NCBI GenBank assembly: GCA_039105265.1
Contig: JAPFFF010000027.1
Coordinates: 434,001 to 498,000 of the forward strand
Length of the DNA: 64,000 nucleotides
DNA from: Tritrichomonas musculus
Taxonomy: Eukaryota > Parabasalia > Tritrichomonadida > Tritrichomonadidae
Direction of reading: 5' to 3'
Part shown: piece after piece, positions 51,423-59,900 of the stretch
How positions within the stretch are numbered: position 1 is the stretch's first letter
Layout of the letters: each line of letters opens with the position of its first letter
Position numbers and translations under genes: made by a program
Notes under the pieces: model-generated
Seen by the model: only the letters and a program-made list of their open reading frames with translations
The model's database searches: none
What the model was told of the DNA's origin: nothing

Positions 51423-52736
51423 TTATTCATTCAATATTTTTGACAAAACTCGGCTTCTATTCAAAGCAATTGATATAATATTTCCATCTTTAAATGTCAT
51501 ATCAATTCCACTTGCTTTCCATCCAGCAATAATTATTGGTGGAAAGCTTGCTGCATGAAAAGCTTTCATTACTCTTTCAATTTTCTGTGCGCGTTTCTGA
51601 TCTTTTGTAAAAAGGTATGATCGTGAAAGTCTGAAACTTCTCTTCATAACGCCAAAGAAACACAAATCGAGGCACTGCAGAAGATGAGAAGAATGCGGAG
51701 GAAGAGTTAATATATCGATATTATTTTGTTCAAATATCGATTTAACTTGGTCAGTTAGATGTGCCTTTAATCCATCAAATATGAGTAAAGGTCGAATTTC
51801 TTGACCAGTAAAGTACTGTTGTGTGTGGTTAATGTAAGGAAGCAGTACTTTATTGACCCAGAATATCATTGCTTCTTCATTTAAATATCCTTTTTTGGTT
51901 TTCATCCAAAGGAAGTCATTATGTAGTACTGATTCTGTAACTTCCTTTGGTGGTTTTTCTGTTGTTGACAAAAGTAATGGCTGTAGAGATTTTCCGCTCA
52001 AAGTTACAGAAGCAACTATAGATACGTGATTACCATCAACTTCATCACGGAAAGTTGGTGGTACACAACACTTTTTCATACAAATACAGTTTTTCGTTGA
52101 GTTTTTATTTGGCCTTTTGATGAAACCTGATTCATCCATATTAATTGTAAGTGATGGAGCACGTAGTGTTTTAAATGCTTCACCAAGTTTATCGAAATGA
52201 TTATTTATATCATTTCTGGACACATCTGCTCTCTTAAACTCCAATGAGTGTATCTTCATAACACTAAAATGCTCAATATTTTTTGTCTTAAACCGAAACC
52301 ACCAGTTTCTGTCCAGTATAATACTTCTTCCTTTTTCATTAATATAGTTTTCCAGCCACTCCCTCGCCTGTCTAGGGCTTAAGCAATCGCCTTGTAATTG
52401 CTGAAGTTCTAGTTGTTTCAATAATGCATTCTCTTCAATTTCTGAAACAATTGGCGGGCGTCCCATTGGCGATTCAATGTCTTCACCTCCTTTCTCTATA
52501 ATTGGCAAGATCTTATAGTAAGTTTTGGTTGAGATTCGTAATATATAACACAAATCACAGATTTTGAGAACATGTAAACTTTTCAAATAGTTGAGCTGAG
52601 AGGGAAATGATGCATAAAAATCTGAACTTAAGTCATCTGGAATAATCGAATCCCAATTATTATTACATATTCCATCTATTTCAGCAACTCTTTCCATGAT
52701 TAGAGCTTTGGACCTTACTGCTTTATGCATTTTCAA
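51423..52736 (-). CDS. pogo-like DDE transposase
   Basis: 437 residues with no interruption. Residues ~50-180 hold helix-turn-helix regions of the CENP-B/pogo type (G-R-P-P-I-V-S-E-I-E-E linker, W-W-F-R-F-K near 145). The DDE catalytic core has the first Asp in I-N-M-D-E-S-G-F (~200), the second in L-L-I-F-D-G-L-K-A-H (~318) and the third in H-S-S-H-L-L-Q-C-L-D-L-C-F-F (~355). P-P-H-S-S-H-L-L-Q-x-L-D is the pogo/Tigger/CENP-B signature. It binds the TIRs and moves the element by cut and paste. All three acidic residues are present. A CxxxCC motif (C-I-C-M-K-K-C-C) after the first Asp is unusual. It could be active. Confidence 0.9.
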   Translation of the reverse strand: MKMHKAVRSKALIMERVAEIDGICNNNWDSIIPDDLSSDFYASFPSQLNYLKSLHVLKICDLCYILRISTKTYYKILPIIEKGGEDIESPMGRPPIVSEIEENALLKQLELQQLQGDCLSPRQAREWLENYINEKGRSIILDRNWWFRFKTKNIEHFSVMKIHSLEFKRADVSRNDINNHFDKLGEAFKTLRAPSLTINMDESGFIKRPNKNSTKNCICMKKCCVPPTFRDEVDGNHVSIVASVTLSGKSLQPLLLSTTEKPPKEVTESVLHNDFLWMKTKKGYLNEEAMIFWVNKVLLPYINHTQQYFTGQEIRPLLIFDGLKAHLTDQVKSIFEQNNIDILTLPPHSSHLLQCLDLCFFGVMKRSFRLSRSYLFTKDQKRAQKIERVMKAFHAASFPPIIIAGWKASGIDMTFKDGNIISIALNRSRVLSKILNE

Positions 52737-53689
52737 GAAGTGAAGTCAATTAAAAAAAAAACAGAATCATGAAACTTCATTGAAATAGTTGGCGGGGTCT
52801 TTATGAAAATAAAAAACAATCGAATTTGTTTGTGAAAAAAGGCGCGGAATTTGTTTGTGAAAAATGGCGCTGAATTCGTGCTCAATTGATAAATGCGAAT
52901 TTTAATGAATTCCATTAAAATATATTCTTTATTAATATTTTATAATTATTTATTTAATTAAAAAAATCGATAATTATAAAATTATGGATCAAATATCTGA
53001 ATTATAAAAAAAAAATTATTCTTTAATGGAAAGTCATAACATATATATAAAAAACATGTATCATAAAAATAATCAATAAAATAGCAAAAATTGCATTTAT
53101 GCATATACAAATTATTGTTAATACTATTATAAAAAATAATTTGTAATAATAAAAACAGTGACAGTACTTATGTGTTAATGATATATATGAAAGTAACTAT
53201 CATTTGAATTCCAATTGCGAAAATTCGACATCTGAAATCGGAAAAATGAATTTGCTAAACATTTTAGCAATACTGTTGATAATAAGCAAAAAATATACAA
53301 AAAACTGTAATTAAGTTTTGTCTTTTTCTTTTCGCTAAAAAATTTGTCCATAAAAATATGAATAACAAATTAATTAGATATCTTGAAAATGAAAAAAATT
53401 CCTTAAAGAAACAAATCTACACGCTGTTTTAAAGATAGCATTCATACCTATAGCATATCAAATCGAAATTGAAACGAATTTAATGGATAATCAATCATCT
53501 GAAAAATTTATGGAAAAACTCCTATCATTCAAAAAGTCGATTTTCCACTTATAAAACACTATAAATGGAAAATCCAAATTTGAATTAAATTCGTTATTTT
53601 GACTTTTATTTTAAATTCATTTTAATCGTTTTCTATGAAAAAGTAGATTTTCCTCTTTTGAAACGTTTTTGAATTTTACAACCTTACTG

Positions 53690-53946
53690 TAATAAGATTT
53701 GAGAAATACTGTAATAAGGAAAAAATCTTTGATTTTTCGAACAAAAATTATAAATATATGATAAGTATAAGATTATAAATTTAAATAATTTTTTTATTTA
53801 TATATATATTTGTAATTAAACAAGATACTCTTATTTATAATTTTTTTAATTAGGGTCATAAGTTCGTTTGGCAGCTCGTCTTTTTTTTTTTTAAAAAATT
53901 CTTATTACATTTTTATTTTTGAAAATGTAATAAGCTCGGGGTGTAT
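53690..53946. other. Short segment between pogo right end and subtilase stop codon
   Basis: 257 bp holding several CTGTAATAAG-type words and the 13-bp hairpin 53901-53934; the right arm of the possible outer element ends at 53943. No gene. Confidence 0.5.
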
Positions 53947-56900
53947 TTAAAGTTCTTTATTTTCATTCTTTTCTAATGACTTTAATATTGTTTTTGGTAA
54001 GTAAACCCAATCATTTTTATTTTGAATATAGCGTGCAGCATTAAGAATATCAATACATTTTGATGTAAAATGCTGACAATTATTATTTGGCCAATTATAT
54101 TCATCTGCTGACCATTTACCATTTGATTTCACTTCATCAATGAACTCAAAAAGATTAATACTACGTTGTAAGTTGAGTTTAATTGCATCAACAGTATTGT
54201 ATTTTTTCTTGAATTCACCAAGAGTCATTACATATGATTGAGCTCCATCATTAAACAAGAATGAAGGATCATAATTATCTGCGTAATATTTACCATACAC
54301 AAAAATAGCACCAACAGTTGAATCATCAGCATCAGATTCACCGACCCAAATTGCAGAATGAACAAAATCAGGAGGTGGAATCAAATGTCCAAATAATTTT
54401 CTTGCATTATGCATTAGATTAACAAAATATTTGAAATTAAAGTAAACACTAGAAGATAAACCAAGATACGCTTTTTGTATTTTGAAATTGCCCAAGACTT
54501 TCGAATTGATTTTTTCAATACCTGCATCATTTTTCTTTGAACATCCACCACTCTTTTTCTTTGGTGAAGGAGTTGGAGTTGGCTTTGGCATATCACTAAC
54601 TTCAATATCATAGGTTGCACTTTCATAGTTATTGTTGAAAATAGCAACACAAGCTTCTTTATTTTCATAATCAACTTTTGTTGTTTCGTATTTATTCTCT
54701 CCAGTTTTTCCATTATGTGAATATTCACCTATTGATAAATGGCATGTTTTATCTGACCAAATTGTTACACCTCTGCCAGGATTAGCTGATTTTGAATTGA
54801 TATATGTAATGTTGTTATTTGAAATAAATTTCAGTCTTTTCACTTCTAATGGACCAACCGTAACTGAAGCTTTATCTCCATTAATTGTTTCTATTTTACC
54901 TTGACAAACCGGACCAACTTCTTTATCGCTGTCACAAAGGCAATATCCTGAGTGATCTTGATCGCATTTATCACAAGGACAATCAGATTGTTTTTCGAAA
55001 CTTAAGAAATCATTTATAATAGGACCAGTGGCAACAACAGAAAAATGCTTCTTGTTAATTAATTTACCCCCAACAAAAGCACCAGCATATACATGAATTT
55101 TATATTCTCCAACTTCCAATTCATCTTCATTGATAATTATTTTTTCATTCGTTGAAGCATGCTGTGTATCTCCATTTTGGAGATGATCACCTAAAAATAT
55201 CTTTTTACTTGGCGATTCTACAACAAGATCAAGATCATGTGCAAGTGGAATAGGTGAGTCTTTATTAATTACCCTATCAAGGTATGATAACGTAATTTGA
55301 AGCTTTGTATTTTTGTTTTTAACTTCAAGTTTTGCAACAACATGATCATGAATATTTACAGATGGTCGTTCATCATTTTCATCAGAATCTATTAAACTGT
55401 ATTTTTTTTGGCCAGAAAGTTGAACTCCGAAATCATTCTTAATTGGTATAATTGTTGAAAGATCGATAACACCATGACCATATGTGATATCAGGAGTTTT
55501 TGATCCAAGTGGATGCTTGCATGAATTTATAAGGAGAGCACGAATTGTTGATGAATCTAAATCATACATATGTAAATCTTTAAGATTCTTTGATGTTTTT
55601 GAATTAGGAACCCACTTACCTTCTCTAAAATATTGATGTATAAGTGCAGCAGAACCAGCAACATTTGGAGCTGACATTGACGTTCCTTTATCAATTTTGT
55701 ATAGGTTCTTGGTATAATCAGAGCAGTTTGCCGAGGCAACTTCTTCAGAACATGGTCTAGCGCTTACAATATCGGTGCCAGGAGCAAGAAGGTCTGGTTT
55801 TAATAATCCAATTTTAGTTGGTCCTGTTGATGAATACAATGCTCTTTCAACTTTTTGTGATGTATCCATTTCGGCATTCTGAGTAATCAGCACATCACTT
55901 CCACTTTTTAATAGTTCTTTAACTTTTGCCGAATCTTTTGTCCATATAAAGTTCTTTATTTCTTTTACACATGTTGATACCCAACTATAAGAATCGCCAT
56001 AACCAAGAAACATTTTATTATTTTTGAATAAATTACAATCTTTTTTGCTTAAATCTATTGCAAGAATATCTGTTTTACCAGATTCAGCTCCAATTGTTCC
56101 TTCGAACCATGGAGAAGTAAAGTTAATTCCATTTGTTGTAATTTGTTTGTTTGGATCATTTTTGCTCGTAACAATAAATTCATCTTTTTTACTATAAAAA
56201 TCAGAAATTGCACCTACGGTCAATATATTTTTAGCACCTGATAATATGTCAATACTGAAATTACCTTTTTGTACATATTCGTTTCCGCATGCAAAAATAA
56301 TTAATCCGAAATCATTATCAACCGCCATTTCATTATAATTGAATGCATCATTATTATTCTCACCTCCCCAGCTATTCGAAAATACTCTGGACTTGAAATA
56401 ATTCATTTTCTGTTTAAGAACATCCATTCTCATTGTATCGTATTTACCTGCATATAAAATTTTAGCATCAGGAGCAATGCCATCAAAATGTGTGAACATT
56501 TCAGTTGTTTTATCAGTGTATATGTTCTTGCCTGCAATAATACCAGCAACATGAGAACCGTGAGATTCTATATGTATTTGCTTTTTAATCATTTCCATAT
56601 TTGCATCTTTAATTGTATAATATACAAATTTACGATGATCTGTCATACCAAAATCTAAAACTAAAGGATCTTTTTGTTTTTCAATAAATGCATCATCACG
56701 AAACATCGGATGATAAAAATCAATTGGCTTTTCATATAATGTAATTACTTCATTTTTACCAGTTAAACCTTCATTGTTCAAATAACGGTCTAAATGATAA
56801 AAAAATGAATCAGGATCTTTTTTGAAATCAAATCTATTTTTTTGAGAAAAACCTGTTGCAATAGCATTTTTTGAGAATGGTTGTTTGTATATAGATATGG

Positions 56901-57420
56901 ATTGAACTTCTGCAATATTTTCTAAATAATTAATCATTTCTTTTTTTTTATCTAAATTAATTTGATTAATTGTGATAATAAATGAACCATTACGTTTTTT
57001 ATTTTCTATTGAATAATATTCTTTTTGAACTGGCAGTTCGAAATCATCTGTTGTCAAAACTAATAATTGATCAGCTTCATCAATATTTTCTGTAACATAA
57101 TCAAATTTTTCTTCTGGAACAAGTTTTTTAATCAATGAAACATTTGAAATCATTTGAACTTGCTTTGAATTAAGAAAGAGTAAAAATGTATTTTTAATTA
57201 TTTCATTACTTGGGAGAATTTTAATAAAAGATTGAAAATCTGAATAATCATCAACCAAAAAGTGGACGTAATACCAATGGCCTTGATTAGATAATAATTC
57301 TTTTTGTGTGAAAACATGATGAAATAAAGTGTGCCTCTTATCAACATTTGTGATAAAAGAAAAGGAGCTTTCTTCTAATGATTTACAATAAATAACAGAG
57401 ATGAATATGAATGTAAGCAT
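53947..57420 (-). CDS. Large secreted subtilisin-like protease with a C-terminal NC-HF (LRAT/PPPDE-like) domain
   Basis: 1157 residues. Signal peptide ~1-14. An S8 peptidase domain spans ~200-690, with His in S-H-G-S-H-V-A-G (~287), oxyanion Asn in S-N-S-W-G and Ser in G-T-S-M-S-A-P-N (~579). The segment normally carrying the catalytic Asp reads V-I-T-L-Y-E-K-P-I-D-F-Y-H-P (~231), so Glu appears to replace Asp. A PA-like insertion is at ~440-530. Jelly-roll domain ~690-800 (L-T-L-S-Y-L-D type). A Cys-rich EGF-like segment (C-P-C-D-K-C-D) follows, then a P-T-P-T-P-S-P-K-K-K stalk (~950). The C-terminal ~190 residues contain F-V-H-S-A-I-W-V (~1021) and N-N-N-C-Q-H-F (~1113), the His/Cys pair of LRAT/PPPDE/NlpC-type enzymes. 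No membrane anchor is present. Start is the first Met. Confidence 0.85.
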   Translation of the reverse strand: MLTFIFISVIYCKSLEESSFSFITNVDKRHTLFHHVFTQKELLSNQGHWYYVHFLVDDYSDFQSFIKILPSNEIIKNTFLLFLNSKQVQMISNVSLIKKLVPEEKFDYVTENIDEADQLLVLTTDDFELPVQKEYYSIENKKRNGSFIITINQINLDKKKEMINYLENIAEVQSISIYKQPFSKNAIATGFSQKNRFDFKKDPDSFFYHLDRYLNNEGLTGKNEVITLYEKPIDFYHPMFRDDAFIEKQKDPLVLDFGMTDHRKFVYYTIKDANMEMIKKQIHIESHGSHVAGIIAGKNIYTDKTTEMFTHFDGIAPDAKILYAGKYDTMRMDVLKQKMNYFKSRVFSNSWGGENNNDAFNYNEMAVDNDFGLIIFACGNEYVQKGNFSIDILSGAKNILTVGAISDFYSKKDEFIVTSKNDPNKQITTNGINFTSPWFEGTIGAESGKTDILAIDLSKKDCNLFKNNKMFLGYGDSYSWVSTCVKEIKNFIWTKDSAKVKELLKSGSDVLITQNAEMDTSQKVERALYSSTGPTKIGLLKPDLLAPGTDIVSARPCSEEVASANCSDYTKNLYKIDKGTSMSAPNVAGSAALIHQYFREGKWVPNSKTSKNLKDLHMYDLDSSTIRALLINSCKHPLGSKTPDITYGHGVIDLSTIIPIKNDFGVQLSGQKKYSLIDSDENDERPSVNIHDHVVAKLEVKNKNTKLQITLSYLDRVINKDSPIPLAHDLDLVVESPSKKIFLGDHLQNGDTQHASTNEKIIINEDELEVGEYKIHVYAGAFVGGKLINKKHFSVVATGPIINDFLSFEKQSDCPCDKCDQDHSGYCLCDSDKEVGPVCQGKIETINGDKASVTVGPLEVKRLKFISNNNITYINSKSANPGRGVTIWSDKTCHLSIGEYSHNGKTGENKYETTKVDYENKEACVAIFNNNYESATYDIEVSDMPKPTPTPSPKKKSGGCSKKNDAGIEKINSKVLGNFKIQKAYLGLSSSVYFNFKYFVNLMHNARKLFGHLIPPPDFVHSAIWVGESDADDSTVGAIFVYGKYYADNYDPSFLFNDGAQSYVMTLGEFKKKYNTVDAIKLNLQRSINLFEFIDEVKSNGKWSADEYNWPNNNCQHFTSKCIDILNAARYIQNKNDWVYLPKTILKSLEKNENKEL

Positions 57421-57770
57421 GTTTGGCCTGCTTTATAATCAACTGATTTTTTTTTGAATTGTCAAATTTATGGACAATTGATGAAACTTTTTCATAAAAA
57501 AGTTTTTTTTTTTATTGATAAATATATAAATGGAAATCCTAAATCAAGTATATTTTTATAATAAAATTGCTTATGTATTGTTTTTTACACAATTTTTCAT
57601 CGTATAAAAATCTTTTTGGTGAAGTGAAGTATTCAATTTTTGGTAATTTTGAGATTAAATTAAAAATTGTGTAAAAAACAAGACACGACCAAATATAAAA
57701 TATATTCTGTATAGACATATCTATATTATAGCACTCAAATCCTATTTTTGAATAATGAATAAATTGAACC
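57421..57770. other. Upstream region of the subtilase gene
   Basis: AT-rich; includes the repeated word TGTAAAAAACA in inverted form near 57579 and 57669. An 88-codon minus-strand frame overlapping it is low-complexity and not believed. Confidence 0.4.
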
Positions 57771-57780
57771 AGATTAAATC

Positions 57781-58123
57781 GGACAATCGTTTTTTTCTGC
57801 ACCACTTTTTGAGTAGCTACTCATGGAAAGTAAATAAAACCGCCATCTTAAGGTGAAATTTGACTTACTCTGTTAAGAAAATTAACAAAAAAAAAAAAAA
57901 AAAAAATCGTAAATTTGCATTTTACCGAAAAATTATCAGGAATATGCACACCAGTAATCACCACGGGGCTGCACGAAGCCGAATCGGGCTCCTTGAATTG
58001 CTGGATGAATCGGGAATCTATTTTAACTATATAATTATGCATTATTTTGCAAAAATTGAATAAAAAAAGTATTCAAAAAGTTAAAAAGTTTTCAAAAAGT
58101 GGTGTAGAAAAATACGATTCCCC
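57781..58123. mobile_element. Miniature inverted-repeat element, Mutator-like (9-bp target duplication)
   Basis: GATTAAATC occurs exactly at 57772-57780 and 58124-58132. Inside, the ends are inverted repeats of about 32 bp with four mismatches (left GGACAATCG..., right reverse complement GGGGAATCG..., both reaching CACCACTTTTTGA). The 343-bp interior includes a GC-rich stretch (57945-58020) and no transposase. Nine-bp duplications fit Mutator-like elements, known in trichomonads. The flanks are repetitive and the duplication is near-palindromic, so its length is not beyond doubt. Confidence 0.6.
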
Positions 58124-58201
58124 GATTAAATCTTTAGTTAAATCAATTACTAGACCAGAATAAATTGTTTTATAAATCAGATTAAATTATTTGCTAAATA
58201 T

Positions 58202-58737
58202 CAGCGATGTTTACCGGTTACTTACGGTAGCCATTTTAACCGTTTTTACGTTACCAGTAATACCTGTCAAACCGTCGGTATTAGGTATTACCGGTACAAA
58301 TACTTAATTACCGGTTGATATTTGTACTTTTGTTAAGTGATTTTTTCGGTAATTATCTGGTAAATTTAGTGAAAATTTTTTAATAATTTAAAAAATTGTA
58401 TAAAAAAATCAAATGATATGACTGTGAAAAAAAAATCAAAATATATGATTTTCGTTTTACAGTATAATTAATAATAAATAATGGCTTTAAATTGAAAGCT
58501 TTTTCATAAGAAAAAAATTATTTAAAATTTATATTAATATAAAGGTACATACCGGTAACGATATAAAAGTACTATAAGATACCTAACTGTAAACCGGCGG
58601 TAATGTGTCTTTACCGGCGGTTTTTTTTTACATCGTTACAGGTACGTACCCAATACCGGGTTTAAAATACCGGTAATTACCGGTAAGCGGTAATCTCTAC
58701 GGTATCTGGTAAAAGTCGTAGCCGGTAAACATCGCTG
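58202..58737. mobile_element. Miniature inverted-repeat element, hAT-like (8-bp target duplication), copy 1
   Basis: The ends are CAGCGATGTTTACCGG (58202-58217) and its exact complement (58722-58737). CTAAATAT is duplicated on both sides (58194-58201 and 58738-58745). Eight-bp duplications and CAG-starting ends with the CAGnGATG form are typical of hAT elements. The 536-bp interior is non-coding and rich in ACCGGTA/TACCGGT words in both orientations. A second, shorter copy lies at the right edge of the window. Confidence 0.88.
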
Positions 58738-58920
58738 CTAAATATGATAATTTCTTTTATTAAATCAAATTAAATCATTTTATAAATAATATTAAATCGT
58801 TTACTCTTTCAGAATAAATTCATTTCTTGAACCAATTAATCTCATTTCATAAACCAGAATAACTCATTTATTAAATCAAAATAAACTCGTTTACTTAATC
58901 ATGTTCTAATAAAAAAAAAA

Positions 58921-59389
58921 TCAACAAAATGATGAAAATTCACTAATTCATATCTTACACTAAGAAGTTTACTATATATAATACATTTTGGCCCATTTTG
59001 TTGATTTAATGCATTTTAGCTTGAAAAAGTGTTTACACCTAATTTATGAACATTTTGAATTATATTCAATTTTTTTGAAATCATTCAAAAAAATAACAGT
59101 ATTTTCGTAATATAAATAAAAAGTTGCAAAAAACCTAGGCTTTAAATGGTCATAGTAGACATTCCACTTTTTTCGACAGCTTAACTTTTTCTGTGATAAT
59201 AAAATGGCATCTTGATTGATTATGACATTTTAGTTTTTTTGAAATAACGGATTCTTCTCAATTACATCAACTTTTTCTATGGTGGACATTTCAAATTTCT
59301 AAATGAATGAAATGTGATCTAAAAAATTTGAGCTATATCGATCAAACAAGGTCAAATAATTGTCTATATGAAACAAATAGCTTTGAAAA
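58921..59389. other. Intergenic, no supported feature
   Basis: Contains scattered decayed words (e.g. ATTACATCAACTTTTTCTATGG near 59258, echoed at 59826), perhaps old element sequence. No gene is seen. Confidence 0.35.
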
Positions 59390-59600
59390 ATTAAACTTAC
59401 GAAAGATTACGAAACAGTGCTACAAATTTACAAACCTACCTCGATCAACTAGACCAAGATGTACGAGCGGATGATCTCCAAATAGAAGAAATAATAAATG
59501 ATAACAGCAAAAAGGGCTTTTATTTATTAGGAGAACATTTTCAATGAATGGATAAATAAATTACAAGAGTGCTTTGATGCGCAATGCAATTACTTTGAGT
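59390..59600 (+). pseudogene. Remnant of a Tc1/mariner-type transposase C-terminus
   Basis: 59405-59542 reads as a coding-like helical stretch (L-R-N-S-A-T-N-L-Q-T-Y-L-D-Q ... G-F-Y-L-L-G). After a frame change, 59534-59600 gives F-N-E-W-I-N-K-L-Q-E-C-F-D-A-Q-C-N-Y-F-E and a stop, closely matching the W-x-x-R-L-x-K-C-I-x-x-x-G-x-Y-F-E end of mariner transposases. Near 59654 CCAAAAACTTTTGGAAC resembles a Tc1-type inverted-repeat motif. The rest of the gene is gone. Confidence 0.45.
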
Positions 59601-59900
59601 AAAGAATAAAACAAATTAATATTAACTTTTATCATTTTAAGAATATACTGAGCCCAAAAACTTTTGGAACACTCTGCATTAGATATGTAAAGCATTTATG
59701 AATAATATCCTTATATGAACTGTAGCCAATAAAATCCGCTTTTTAATTAATCATGCATAGTACTTCTAATTGCTAATGTACACGAGATGAAAACCTTATT
59801 AAAATAATCCACTTTTTCAATTCAAATACATCAACTTTTTACATAAAGAATAATAATAAAAAAATAATAATAATATTACCTAAAAAAGAAAATTGTTTAT

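Larger units (their letters stand above)
50459..53689. mobile_element. pogo-like Tc1/mariner DNA transposon with TIRs and TA target duplication
   Basis: The left end CAGTAAGGTTTCAAAATT (50459 on) and the right end (reverse complement, ending 53689) form terminal inverted repeats of about 55 bp with roughly eight mismatches; both continue through AACGTTTCAAAA and GGAAAATC. TA lies immediately outside each end (50457-50458, 53690-53691), the target duplication of the Tc1/mariner superfamily, and CAGTA-type ends are usual for pogo/Tigger elements. The 3.2-kb unit contains one full transposase gene (51423-52736, minus) and otherwise AT-rich sequence, including a 40-nt direct repeat (50537-50576 and 50600-50639). 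It looks structurally complete, but TIR divergence suggests it is not very recent. Confidence 0.85.
48711..53943. mobile_element. Possible larger inverted-repeat element (TA-flanked) hosting the pogo insertion
   Basis: CACCCCGAGCT (48711-48721) and its exact reverse complement (53933-53943) face each other 5.2 kb apart, each flanked outside by TA (48709-48710, 53944-53945). Subterminal copies of CTTATTACA or its complement occur at both ends (near 48745, 48929, 53690, 53711, 53901, 53926). The right end forms its own 13-bp hairpin (53901-53913 with 53922-53934). Outside the pogo element the interior is AT-rich and has no gene, so this would be a non-autonomous shell. The right end stops 3 bp short of the subtilase stop codon. 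The arms are short, so chance is not excluded. Confidence 0.4.
57730..58920. repeat. Degenerate short tandem-repeat array interrupted by two miniature elements
   Basis: Outside the two elements the sequence is made of diverged units of about 28-35 bp with words such as ATAAATCAGATTAAAT, CCAGAATAAATT and TTAAATCAAAATAAA (57735-57780, 58124-58201, 58746-58920). The array was evidently a target for both insertions. Confidence 0.55.

Noticed and set aside
57860-58063. 67-codon frame in the Mutator-like miniature element
   Set aside because: It begins in a poly-A-derived K run and crosses the GC-rich core; no transposase motif.
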